64,000 nucleotides of DNA, from positions 28,058,162 through 28,122,161 of the forward strand of contig OU612067.1 in assembly GCA_914767715.1 (NCBI GenBank), in the 5' to 3' direction. The DNA comes from Membranipora membranacea (Eukaryota > Bryozoa > Gymnolaemata > Cheilostomatida > Membraniporidae). The notes under the pieces are model-generated. The model was not told where the DNA came from, did no database searches, and saw only the letters and a list, made by a program, of their open reading frames with translations. Positions 49,157 through 60,597 of this stretch are shown piece by piece. A program made the position numbers and the translations under genes. The stretch's first letter is position 1. Every line of letters starts with the position of its first letter.

Positions 49157-49283
49157 TGTAACCATTCAAGTACTATCATTGATGCTACCCCACCTCAAAA
49201 GATAATTATGAATTTACAAACAAACTCAACAACACAACTCAACAACAACATTCAAGTTTTATCAAAACATTAAATAGTTTAAT

Positions 49284-49926
49284 CTTTTCTATAAGGACCA
49301 AAGCAACAAATAGTCTGGCAGCTAGCTAGTTCTGCAGTAGTTATGTAAGTTGTAGCATATTGCGCTGATACAGCACTAGATTTCGATACCTTATAGGTGC
49401 CATTGTGTTGATGAAAGGGGGAGGGGGCAAATCCTAACGCTGCACATAATTTTAACCCATAAGCGCTGTGACTTTTTTCAGTGTCAAAATATTTCAAAAC
49501 TACTGCAGTCCTAGCTGCTGGACTATAATATTTCTATGGTTCTTCTGTTGTCTTTAAATTACGAGTTGTTTTCATGTGAAAAGATAAGGGAGAGGGGATG
49601 TGTAAGGTTATAGTAGCAAACAGCTTTGTTTTCTATAAATAGGTGAAGGGCCTGAGTCTGCCTGACGATTTACTTTCACTGTAACAATATAATACAATGA
49701 ATGGGATCGATATAAGTATTATCACCAGCATGAGCATCAATATGAATTTTAATGTAAATATTAAAATATATATTTATATATTATATATATCATATTATAT
49801 ATCAATCATTATAATTGCGCTCATTCTAGTACATAGGAATTGTTTCTTCTTTGACAATGTGCAACCGAACCATCTTATTTGATACTACATATTGTTAGTT
49901 TAAAACGCTTTGTGTATTTTTGACAG
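49284..49926. other. Intron before E5
   Basis: Colinear with 17345-17580 and then with the common acceptor-side intron (about 49555-49926), including a TA-rich stretch near 49770-49800. Ends in TTTTTGACAG. Confidence 0.6.
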
Positions 49927-50064
49927 GATATTCTCACTGACAAAGCTTGAGAAATTAGATGCAAGGTTCAATCATATACGCTTTCTACCTGATCAGATCG
50001 GGAGGCTCACTGCTCTGAAGGAGTTAGATGTGAGCCATAATAGGCTGCAGAGGCTGCCTGACCC
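49927..50064 (+). CDS. LRR cassette exon E5 (two 23-residue LRRs)
   Basis: 138 bases, TTTTTGACAG to GTAAGTTAG, same phase. Repeats: LTKLEKLDARFNHIRFLPDQ and LTALKELDVSHNRLQRLPDP. The first repeat is the most divergent of the E2-type set: ARFNHIRF stands where others have VSSNQLNS. The exon ends CC, so with the following cassette the joined codon is proline instead of serine. Confidence 0.9.
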
Positions 50065-51920
50065 GTAAGTTAGACTTAAGTGGTATCAAAGTGTTTGAAC
50101 ATAAATTGGTTTAAAAAGAGGCACGTAGCTGACAAAACGTTTATTATTTGATTTCATATCATTGGAATGGGCAGAATGCAACTTAGGAGGATATATAACT
50201 TTTGCCTATTTTAGGACACAATATTTGTGGTATTTTTACAGTAACCACCACACAGTCAATTATAGCTCACTAAGTATCATTAAATAGGAACAATTACTGC
50301 TGATGACAATACAACAGACACATAAGTTTATCTTTCATCTTCAATCTGCTTTAGATTATAATGTTTACTGCTTAGTTTGTACATAGGATGAAAAGATTTT
50401 GCAATGATTAAGCATTCTAAATAAAACATGTTTTGCTAAATTTACCTGTGCAAAAGTCTAGAATCTAAAACACTTGGTCAATAAATAACGGAAATAGTGA
50501 TTCAATCCATGAATTTTGAATGCAAACTTGGCCCATGCGGTATCTCCTAATAATAACGACCAATCACCAAGATTCATCCTTATTCGCCTTGTTTTAGCCG
50601 CTCCACAATTTTTACTAGTAATCCGCTTCAGCGCAGCTGAACCATATTAAGTGAAATGAAATGAAAATTATAAGATTTATCAATTTCTATCCAAACTTTT
50701 ATCAACCTGTCCGATAGAAGATTTTGCATGCTTAGGCTCCACAGCGTCCTATAATTGTTTTATTTGATATCACTTGGGTCCTTGTATTCGTTCTCCCTCG
50801 CCATCGGATCCAAAATCTGTATCCAAAACCAACGAATAGCTCTACTTATTTATCATGAATAAGAGAATGAAATTTGTTAACATGGATGTGGCCTTGACAT
50901 TTCAATCTGACAGCCAATCAGATAACATTACATGTAAGATTATACTATTTAGAATTGTACAACTTGAGCATACAAAATCTGATGACTTAGTGAGAATACC
51001 ATTTGGTGCGAAAGATTTAGTGAAGATTTTATAAAAAATGTGACCAAGAGATCATGTTTGTGGCCTCATCCGAAGAGTGTGTGGAGTGCATATTTAAAAG
51101 AGCACCACTTTAAGGTTGCCATATGAGACTACTAGTTTCTGGCTTGAAACGAATACTGAGAGAGATCACTGAGTCTGAAAACAAAAATAAATACAGACTG
51201 GGCAGATCGAACTGTAACAATTAATCATGAGATTTGCCAGACTTTCTGCCTACATGAGTAAAATCATGATCAATTGCGAAATTTTTGAAAAAAAGATGCT
51301 TTTGTATTAAAATCTGAAGTTTTGTCTATTTTTTGCATCATAAAAGTACCCCACAATAGGAAAAATTACTGCTGATGACAATACAACATACACATAAGTT
51401 AATCTGTCATCTACAATCTGCTTTAGATTATAATGTTGACTCGCAAGTTTGTACATATGAGATAAAGATTTTGCAATGACTATGCATTCTAGATAATTTT
51501 TTTGCTAATTTTACCTGTACAAAAGTCTAGAATCTAAAACACTTGGTCAATAAATGACAGAAAAAGATATTCATTCCATGAATTTGCAATGGAAACTTGA
51601 TCCATGCAGTATCTCCTAATAAATATCAACCAATCACCAAGATTCGTCCTTATTTTCTTTTTTGTAGTCATCAAGTGAATTTTCAGATCAATTGTGAAAT
51701 ATCGCCCATTCAATGGAACATAAGGTTTTGCATTTAATACAAAATAAAACAAGCAAAGAGTGTTTGGAATAACGGCCGTCAATGGCTGATGATGAAAATC
51801 GCCTGTTTTCTCTGCCACATTTTTGCTGCCCTTAGCATCAAAGATAAAGACCATAAATAAATTCTAAGATCTAAGATATTATTATATAACCCATGGATTT
51901 TTAAGGCTAGGCTACATCAT
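50065..51920. other. Intron repeats after E5
   Basis: Shared with 35680-36470, 15990-16860 and 60610-61020. A stretch at about 51355-51900 repeats the E4-downstream intron. No gene seen. A simple repeat follows. Confidence 0.55.
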
Positions 51921-51973
51921 GTGTGTGTGTGTGTGTGAGTGCGCGCGCGTGCGCATGTGCGTGTGTGTGTGTC
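51921..51973. repeat. GT-rich microsatellite
   Basis: A run of GT dinucleotides with a GC-alternating centre (GTGAGTGCGCGCGCGTGCG), followed by GTGTGTGTGTGTC. Purine-pyrimidine alternation makes it a candidate Z-DNA-forming tract. It sits about 25 bases from the 3' end of the LINE B coding frame. Confidence 0.9.
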
Positions 51974-52645
51974 TTTTGGCATAAAAACAAACTGTCTCCT
52001 AAATACCTTGGGCATAGTGAGAAATATATTTGAATGCCTTGTATAAGGTGTCAACGTATGTATTGGTAATAGAATTGTTTTGAGGAAAATGTGATGAGAA
52101 AGCGTCTGTACAGATGCAGAAGACAGATTTTTTTGGTAATGATATTAAATTATCTACATGACTGTCCCAAGTTGAAGTTTCAGAAATTGTGAAACCCAAA
52201 AGTTTTGTCTCGTCTGATTCCTTTAATGTTTTGTTAAGAATAGAAAACTTGAATTTAGTTCCTTTACCTTTGAAGCATAAAAAGTGAGACTTTTTGACAT
52301 CAATTGTCATCTTATTTGCAAGACACCAATCCAATATTTTCAAAAGATCATTGTTGCACATTCTCCAAAGAATGAGCACTGCTGTGACCTCACACAAAAA
52401 CAGTGTCATCTGCATATGCATATAAGGTCGATAATACGGGGAGATGCAGAAAATCATCTATAAACATCTGAAATAAGGTGGGGGCAAGAACCGAACCCGG
52501 GGAACACTGACTTTAATCGGAAGAGTCTGGGAGAGTGTACCTTTCAAAGAGACAAACTGATGATGACTTCTGAGGAATGAGTGTCTTTAGTTTACAGTCG
52601 AATGCTTTGCTGAAATCGAGAAAGATCCCAACGACATATTTGACC
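51974..52645 (-). mobile_element. LINE B: reverse-transcriptase palm region, most complete copy
   Basis: Read down the minus strand: LDFSKAFD (motif A, near 52600), then after one frameshift GSVLAPTLFQMFIDDFLH (motif B and strand, about 52510-52450), then LYAYADDTVFV (motif C, about 52420-52395). After a stop/frameshift comes KLLGFTISETSTWDSHVD (post-palm, about 52220-52140). This is a non-LTR reverse transcriptase different from LINE A and LINE C. Both ends are truncated; the piece is disabled by at least two frame breaks. A GT microsatellite lies at its 3' side. Confidence 0.8.
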
Positions 52646-53884
52646 ATTTTCTAAACCATCTAAACCATATTCATTCATCTAAAAATCTAAATTCTAAAAA
52701 TCTAAAAAACCATAAACCATGCATCTAAACATATCAAGTGAAATGAATTTAAAATAAATGACTATCTATTTTATTAAAATTTTTATACACCTGTTCAGTG
52801 AAAGATACAACATGCCTAGGCTCCACAACGTCTTATAATTGTTTAATTTGAACTCCCTTGAGTCCTTGTATTTGTTCTCCCTCGCCATCAGATCCAAAAT
52901 CGGCATCCAAAATCAATAAAAAGCTCTACTTATCATCAGGGAATGAAATTTGAAAGCGTCATAAAGTTTTTTTGATTGAGTTTAGTGTTAAAAATTTAAA
53001 TTTACTGAAAATGGGGTGGTGAATTTTGTGAGTTTGTTTTTTAAACTCCGCCCTGTCTTGTGATAAGGCTAAGAAAGCGCTGTTGTGTTCAGAATCCTAT
53101 GTATCCAGTCCTATCATATATGTGTGCCGAGAACAGTTTTCAATATGATAAGAATGATGTAATTTACACTCTAATGGCATAGTGTCCCGATAGGAATTAT
53201 TTCAGGTCGAAATGATTAAACTACTGTACTTGACCCAACACTGTTGAGAGCAATTTGTATTCTTGAGAAATTAAGAGCTAAATATAAATATAGTTGAGAA
53301 ACCCACACATCAGCACACTTAACTTGTTTCTGCAGTGACTTGTGACAGGATTTACGGAGTTGAGGTGTTATATTTGCTCGTAAAACTAAAATCAGATAAC
53401 AGTTCAATTATTTTGAGAAATCAATACTTTGTGATGACAGAATGATAACAATTGGTAAATAGAGGATTTGAAAAAGGTGCATGAAATAAATCGCAAACGT
53501 GTAATAGCATATTAATTATAACAGATAAATAATCATTGCAAACATACCTTTCCATCTGTATCACTCTGATTTGAGTACAAAAAACATAATCCTTCTACAT
53601 CAATATTATTTAACAACTTTTACTCTCACATTCAAAGCTAGACGACCTGGTCCCAAGCACTGCTTGTATCACTGCGCCCCAAAATTATGACGAGGAGATG
53701 ATGTGCCGGTATGCGCTGTTCCCAAAATATGGTCATGGTATTAACCTTTATTAAGAAACAGCACACACACAAACTAGATGAATAGATATGCAAATGAGGG
53801 TGTATGATGATAAGTTTGCCAGGGGTGGAAAACGCATGCAACGCACATCAGAAACAAGCGCACAACTCTCCGTAGCTACACGCC
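52646..53884. other. Third copy of the intron repeats at 12446 and 32331
   Basis: Same sequence with more divergence. No gene seen. Confidence 0.6.
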
Positions 53885-55330
53885 CACCGAGAACCTCTGG
53901 TTTTCCAATCAACTTTTAGTTTGGCTGGGGTCGAGTGGTATCAGATTGTGGATAGGGCGCTGGTACACTTGCCCTGACGAAGTCTTCTGCTCCACTTTCC
54001 TGACCAGGCTGTCTGGGCTCTCTATATCCTTTAGGATTCTGGCAAGTCTCCATTCACATCTTGGTGTATCCTCCTCCTTCAGGAGTACCACGTCACCTTT
54101 CTGTTTTATTTTGTCTCATTCCACTTGGATCTGGTTTGAAGTGTTTGTAAATACTCCAACTTCCATCTACTCCAGAACTGCTCCGCCAATACTGTATTCT
54201 TCTCCATCGCTTTCTGCTGTAGATGTCTGGTTCCTCAAACTTTCCTGGTGGCGGATGTAGACCTTGGTGTTTCATCGTCAGTAGATTATTTGGTGTCAGA
54301 GGGAGAGGCTCACTGGATGAGTTTTTGCTGAGTTGTTGAGTAGTAAGAGCCCTCGAGTTGATTATGTACATGCATTCATACATTAATGTAAGTAAGCTTG
54401 ATGAATCCAGCCAAGTAGACTTCCTCTCGCAAAGAATACCATGCAGCACATTCCCAACTGTACGGATAAAGCGTTCCCATGCGCCTCCCATGTGACTGGC
54501 ATACGGAACGCTGAAGCTGAAGGTGCTGTGACGAGATTCCAGAAATTTCTTCAGCCCTTGTGTGGACAGTACATCTAATCCTTTCTGGAGCTCATTATCG
54601 GTACCGACGAAGTTTGTACCTCTGTCCGAATAGAACACTTGTACTGGTCCCCGGATAACCAGGAAGTTCCTCATTCCATTGATGAAGCTGTCAGTGGTGA
54701 GACCGTCCAAGACTTCGAGATGGACAGCCCTACTTGCCATGCATGTAAATATCAGGCCATACCTCTTCAGTTGTTTCCTGTAGTCCTGGACCATGAAAGG
54801 GCCAAAGACATCCAGTCAAGTGTGAGTGAAATGGGAGAAGGCTGCACCCTAGATGAGGGGAGATCTGCCATTTTTTGGCTAACTGGAGCACCTCGGATTT
54901 TCTTACATTTGATGCAGTTATAAATAACCGAGGATACCGCATTGATGCCGTTACCAACAAGGTGGATACCTGCCGACCTTATGGCATTTACTGTGGTATT
55001 TGTACCCTGGTGTGCAGCTTCTGCATGTTTGAGTCTGATAACGACATTCATAAGTGGTTCTGTACTTGGAAGAACGGCTGGATGGCAATTTTCATATGCC
55101 GAGAGAGAGTTCCGAAGTCTTCCTCCGACCCAGAGTATATTTTGGTCATCTAGAAATGGTTCTAGAGAATACAACGCCAAAGCTTTTTTGAGCTTTTTTT
55201 AGCTACCAGTACTTGTATCTCTCCCTGGAAGTGATAGCTCTGAATCGTTTTTATCGGGTTGTTTATAGCTGAGTTTGTGCTAACTGCTTTATTCCTCACA
55301 CCTGACAAAAATTGATAATATACTCCATCT
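53885..55330 (-). mobile_element. BEL/Pao retrotransposon remnant 3 (most complete)
   Basis: Minus-strand order: pre-integrase FLDDQNILWVGGRLRN (near 55150), the H-H-C-C zinc-binding module ending YNCIKCKKIRG (near 54900), then the integrase core. Core residues are the first catalytic Asp at a broken DWMSLA/VGPF join (near 54810), FYSDRGTNFVG for the second Asp (near 54610) and SHMGGAWERFIRTV (near 54480). The post-core region follows, and finally LLKEEDTPRCEWRLARI with VYQRPIHNLIPL (54091-53909), the usual C-terminal chromo-like domain. Frameshifts near 54790 and 54090 disable it. No gag, protease, RT or LTRs. Confidence 0.85.
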
Positions 55331-55827
55331 GAGCGTAGCGTGAGCTATGGGCGTTCGTGTAGTTTAGTCACTTGTCAGGGATAGTTTTACTGTTTCTGCA
55401 CTTGAGTGATTTGTGACAGGATTTACAGAGTTGAGGTGTATATTTGCTCGTAAAACTGAAATCAAATAACAGTTCAATTACTTTGAGAAATCAATTCAAA
55501 GTTCAATTACTTTGTGATGATAGAAGGATAACGATTGGTAAATAGATAATATGAAAAAGGTGCATCAAATAAATCGCAAATGTGTAATAGCATATTAAAT
55601 ATAACAGATGAATAATCATTGCAAACATACCTTTCCATCTGTGTCACTCTGATTTGAGGACAAAAACATAATCCCTCTACGTCATTATTATTTAACAACT
55701 TAACTCTCATACTCAAACCTAGACCAGCTGGCTCCAAGCACTGCTTGTATGACTGTGCCCAAAAATTATGATGTGGCGATGATGTGCCAGTATGCGCTGC
55801 TCCCCAAATAATGGTCATGGTATTAAC
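55331..55827. other. Part copy of the intron repeat
   Basis: About 55390-55827 is a further partial copy of 13130-13560. No gene seen. Confidence 0.55.
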
Positions 55828-56404
55828 CATAGATTTAAAAAAACAGTACAGATAGGACATTGCGCTGCGGTAACTTTGCATTATGTCCCCACCCGCATCG
55901 TCATTGTGCCACCCGCAGTGTCACGTTATGCATAGCATAGCTGCCAGTTGGTTTATGGCTAGCACTTTTTCAAGTTACAGCTTAGGGCTTGGATGGCTGA
56001 GCGGTAAGTGTGATCATGAAGTAGCAAGTTCAATCCACCGCTTGGACGCTATTTTTCAAGTTTTTAATATTTTTTAGGATTTCTTACATTTGGGATACAG
56101 GAAGTGCGGTGATAAGGGTGAATCAGTGACCTTCATGTTCGTTTTCATTTAAAGCTGGTCTTCAGTGCACCTTGTTGGATACAGATTTTTGTAGACAAAT
56201 GTATTTGTATCATATTTATTTAAGTCACCCAATGAATCAATCTTCTGAAAAATCAAATTATGCTAAATACTATGGTTTTATTCTGTAGCCAGCGGACTAT
56301 AAAAAATAGGACAGAGAATAAATTACTTGTCATAACAAGGAGTAGCATACAATATATAACGCCCCTCAATGATTGACAATTGACAATTACATACCAACTC
56401 TATG
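55828..56404 (+). mobile_element. TIR element with tRNA-like segment (577 bp)
   Basis: Ends CATAGATTT and AACTCTATG form a short imperfect inverted repeat resembling the foldback elements' CATAGAGTT ends. They are flanked by the 8-bp duplication GTATTAAC (55820-55827 and 56405-56412), present once in the homologous sites at about 13557 and 53739. Inside, TGGCTGAGCGGT (A box, near 55995) and AGTTCAATCC (B box, near 56028) are spaced as in a tRNA-Ser/Leu-derived promoter, although the B box is one base from the usual GTTCGAATCC. No coding capacity. Confidence 0.75.
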
Positions 56405-58203
56405 GTATTAACACTTATTAGGAAACAGCACACACACAAACTAGATGAGTAGATATGCAAATGAGGGTGAATGATGATAAATTTGCCAGGGGTGGAAAAT
56501 GCATTCAACGCATCGCAGAAACAAGCGCACAACTCCCTGCAGCTACAAAACTTAAAATTCTGAAATAAATGTACAACATGATTTATTACAGATAATACTC
56601 AGTTTCAGCTTATTACAAAATATTTCTAATAAACTATTATAAATTATGTAACAGATTTTAATAAATCTGCATTCCCTTATAGAAAATTGATTGTTGACAA
56701 TCAGTGACACTTGGTGAAATCATCGGTGATAGTTTTCATAGTGGAACTAAAAAATTATGAGTTTCCCATTTGTGATGCATTCTTATTTTATTTTTTTTTT
56801 ATTTATTTATTTATTGAGGTTTTCTAAAAGTTTATAATTAAAGCAAATTAAAAATAACTTGTTGACCGTAATTGTAATCCTGTTCTGACTTATCTAAATG
56901 GAGAGAAATTGTCCTCACATCATGACCAAAGTTCATCATTGAAAACATGCTATTGCTAAAACTTGCCTCCTGAGAGATGAAAATGCAGGAATCTTTGTGG
57001 CACAATTTTTGTAATATATTTAGGAACAAAGACAGACATGATTATTTTTGCACCAAATACTGTTACATTATTAACAGAGATGAGTTACTGTCGGTTACAG
57101 TTCGATGAGACTAGGCTCATGAAGCAACAACATAGCCAATCTAAATTCCGTTTCCCTCCCCTTACTAATCAATTTCTATCATACTGTTTGATGTATTGAG
57201 TTGTATCACTAATTCTATGTTTAGTTTTAAAATCTGATCTTTTGTTTTAATCAAGGCAAAGATTTGGAAACAACTGCAAATAACTCTAAAGATTGCACTT
57301 TTTCATTTACATTAACCGATATGATTTGCCTCCCAATCTCAACACTGGGTTGGTTCAGTGTCCGTTGGGATGCCTCACGTTCTTGTTCTTCAACAAATAT
57401 ACACCTGTAAATATACTCTATATGTTTGCTGTTGCTTTACATTGACTACAGGGTATTCAATTCAGTATTCCACAATGTAGTGTTTTTGTATTGCTAGCGA
57501 TAATGACATAAATAAATTACTGATCTATCTAGTGCTACAGAATCAAAATGATAGACTTTGGGCCCAAAACATTGCATGTTTACTTTCGGATCTCAATTGA
57601 AACCTACAAATAAAATGAAATTATGTATTGTCTTACTTGGACATGAGAAGGGACAAACCTTGACATGTGAAAGAATAGAATAGAATAGCAGACAGCTTTG
57701 TATATAATAAATAAACCCATTACATTTATAATCATGTGTTAGATTTGGATGCATTTACTTTACGAAATATTGATGTAGGACTCCGAGGCTGAAAATTTGA
57801 TGTGATAATAGTGTGCATATGGTACTCCTGTTGTTGTGCAAAGGATACAGGACTTTCCATGTAATATCCCACAATGCAGTGTTTTGGTGTTACCGGAAAT
57901 GAGAACATTTACTGGATTGACCTGATCCACCATTATGAGTATATTATAAATTCACACATATTTTTGATTAAATGGTAGTATTGGAAGATTTACTTCATAC
58001 ACTGCATGTATTGGACCCGATTCCAACGAAAAAGTTTCGATGCATCCGGCCTTAGTCTCAGACTAATCACAAATGTGGTAATAGTGTGCCTGCAGCACTC
58101 TTGTTTATATGCTCCTAGTTAATAATAATATCTAATAACGATAAGAAAATGATTATTTAATATGAGGGATCAGTATCAGCTCCAGCATCAACATCTATTC
58201 TAA

Positions 58204-58236
<33 letters not shown>

Positions 58237-58487
58237 CATTATTCTAATACCGATCACAATATAACAACTTGTCATTTTAATTGCACCCATTATGTAACAT
58301 GGAAATTGTCTCACCTTTTACAATTGACAACTGATTTAGTGCTACACATGTGATGCTAGTGTGCATATGGCACTCCTGTAACTGTTGTGCTTAAGTATAC
58401 AGGACTTTCCATGTAATATCCCTCAATGAACAATCTAATTTAATACTACATAGGGTTAGTCTAAAGTGTTGTGTGTATTTTTTACAG
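56405..58487. other. Intron before E6
   Basis: Copy of block A 13560-15434. Contains an ~85-base insertion (56786-56868) absent from block A and an AT run (58208-58236) longer than its counterpart. Ends in TTTTTTACAG. Confidence 0.65.
56786..56868 (-). mobile_element. Short retroposon 3' end (severely 5'-truncated)
   Basis: Compared with 13790-13800, an extra segment interrupts GCATTCTTATGATTGTAATC. On the minus strand it is about 50 bases of AT-rich 3' sequence followed by AATAAATAAATAA and an A-rich tail. That is the form of a 5'-truncated LINE or SINE insertion. The family cannot be told. Confidence 0.6.
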
Positions 58488-58625
58488 GATATGCTCACTG
58501 ACAAAGCTTGAGACATTAGATGTATCAAGCAACCAGCTAAACTCTCTACCTGATCAGATCGGGAGGCTCACTGCTCTGAAGGAGTTGTTAGTGTATAGGA
58601 ATAAGCTGGAGAGGCTGCCTGACTC
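58488..58625 (+). CDS. LRR cassette exon E6 (two 23-residue LRRs)
   Basis: 138 bases, TTTTTTACAG to GTAAGTTAG, same phase. Repeats: [20 protein letters not shown] and [20 protein letters not shown]. The first repeat appears to be the family's commonest form (shared almost exactly with E7 and E2). The second differs from E4 and E7 mainly in the strand LLVYRNKL. Confidence 0.9.
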
Positions 58626-59339
58626 GTAAGTTAGACTTAAGTGGTATCAAAGTATTTGAACATAGAATGGTTTAAAAGAGGCTTGTTGCAGACTGAACGT
58701 TCATTATTATCACTCAATTGATATATGATTGGAATGGGAAGAATGCAACTTAGAAGGATATATAACTTGTGCATATTTTAGGGCACAATGTTTATGGTAT
58801 TTTTACAGTAACCCTCATACAGTCAGTTATAGCTCATTTCTTAACAAAACATCATTGAATAGGAAAAATTACTGCTGATGACAATACAACAGACACATAA
58901 GTTTATCTGTCATCTTCAATCTGCTTTAGGTTATTATGTTTACTGGCAAGTTTGTACATATGAGGAAAAGATTTTGCAATGATTAAGCATTCTAAATAAA
59001 ACATGTTATGCTAAATTTACCTGTGCAAAAGTCTAGAATCTAAAACACTTAGTCAATAAATAACAGAAATAGAGATTCATTCCATGAATTTTGAATGCAA
59101 TCTTGGCCCATGCGGTATCTCCTAATAATAACGTCCAATCTTCAAGATTCGTCCTTATTTGCCTTGTTGTAGTCATCCATCAAGTTATATAAACTGGATG
59201 AGGAGTGATATAAACCAGTATTAATCTTTCCTCAAAATGATTTTTATGAATTTTACCCCCATGACGAGTGCGAAGATAACTCCTGATATGTATTAGAACA
59301 TGTCTTATTTTTATGAGTACATAACATGTTATACCATGT
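58626..59339. other. Intron after E6
   Basis: Shared with 35658-36190 and 50065-50590, then with 17060-17220. It ends in ATACCATGT (59331-59339), the target duplication of the next element. Confidence 0.6.
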
Positions 59340-59703
59340 CATTCTGCGCATGCTCAGCTCTGGGCATGAGCTGATCTCTGCAAAATTGAGCCTCGGAATT
59401 CCGAAGCCATCTGTTTGGCTACCTGCTCTGGTGGCACACTGCCATATGCGTGCGGATTTGTTAGTAAGAGTTATCTTCTATTGTCACTATTAGCTAAATT
59501 TGATTAGCAGTTTATGCAGGGGGTATCCCATTCCCTCTTTCCAAAGTTGCAATCAGAACCCAAACTAAACTCATTGTTCTTGCACATGCGCAAATTCAAG
59601 TCACGCATGATGCATACTTAGCCTTACGACATCCACATTGTGGTAATGATAGCCTAGTTTATCAGTGATCTACATGCCCAGTCAGATCACGAGAGTCAGT
59701 ATG
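59340..59703 (+). mobile_element. 364-bp TIR element, copy 2
   Basis: Inverted copy of 20813-21176, same length. Ends CATTCTG and CAGTATG form the short TIR. ATACCATGT stands on both sides (59331-59339 and 59704-59712) and once at the homologous empty sites near 17211 and 34965, where the neighbouring text is otherwise the same. The 9-bp duplication does not match the 8-bp ones of the other elements here, so the superfamily is uncertain (Merlin- or Mutator-like are possible). Confidence 0.88.
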
Positions 59704-60459
59704 ATACCATGTGTGCGTGCGGATCTATTATCTTTAGAGCCCTTAATTACTTGGCCAAAAAGTTATTAGGGTAGATAGATAAGTTAATGCTATGTTATGA
59801 CTATAAAGGCATCGAAGACTCTAATCCTTGTTCAATTTTCTATTAGAAGGACCAAGGCAATATATAGTCTGGAAGCTAGTTCTGCAGTAGTTATTTAAGT
59901 GGTAGCATATTGCGCTTGTTCTGGCCTAGATTCTGATACCTCACAGATGACATTGATGAAAAGAGGAGGGGGCATTTCCTAACGCTTCACATAATTTTAA
60001 CCCTTAAGTGCTGTGACTTTTTTCCGTGTCCAAATATTTCATGACTACTGCACTCCTAGCTGCTGGACTATAATATTGCTATGGTTCTTCTGTTGTCTTT
60101 AAATTATGAGTTGTTTTCATGTGAAAAGATAAGGGAGAGGGGATGTGTAAGGTTATAGTAGCAAACAGCTTTGTTTTCTATAAAATAGGTGAAGGGCCTG
60201 AGTCTGCCTGACGATTAACTTTCACTGCGACAATATTATACAATGAATGGGATCGATAAAAATATTATCTCCAGCATGAGCATCAATATGATTTTTAATG
60301 TAAAGATTAAAACAAATATTTATATATTATATAACCCATCATTATAATTGCGCTCAATCTATGTTATAGGAATTGTTTCTTCTTTGACAACGGGCAACCG
60401 AACCATCTTATTTGATACTACATATCGTTAGTTTGAAATGCTGTGTGTATTTTTGACAG
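59704..60459. other. Intron before E7
   Basis: Shared with 17220-17560 and then the common acceptor-side intron ending TTTTTGACAG. Confidence 0.6.
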
Positions 60460-60597
60460 GATATGCTCACTGACAAAGCTTGCGAGATTAGATGTATCAA
60501 GCAACCAGCTAAACTCTCTACCTGATCAGATCGGGAGGCTCACTGCTCTGAAGGAGATATATGTGGGCCGTAATAAGCTGGAGAGGCTGCCTGATTC
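60460..60597 (+). CDS. LRR cassette exon E7 (two 23-residue LRRs)
   Basis: 138 bases, TTTTTGACAG to GTAAGTTAG, same phase. Repeats: [20 protein letters not shown] and [20 protein letters not shown]. Twelve bases differ from E6. Nine of them fall in four codons of one five-codon stretch in the second repeat's strand, changing LLVYR to IYVGR; the arginine is kept by a different codon. Confidence 0.9.

Larger units (their letters stand above)
47525..49283 (+). mobile_element. LINE A copy 3 (5'-truncated, with natural 3' end)
   Basis: It begins inside the reverse transcriptase (ATTATCGGCCTATATCC). It is interrupted at ACTGGCCG by a hAT-like element, then continues through the reverse transcriptase and past the point where copies 1 and 2 break off. 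Its C-terminal domain frame (48830-49156, SKLENVQDTATRIIF) is typical of CR1/Jockey-like elements. The 3' UTR is rich in CAACAA. A stop at 48558 and frameshifts near 48715 and 48835 disable it. Being 5'-truncated with a 3' end, it is an ordinary retrotransposition product, independent of copies 1 and 2. Confidence 0.85.
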
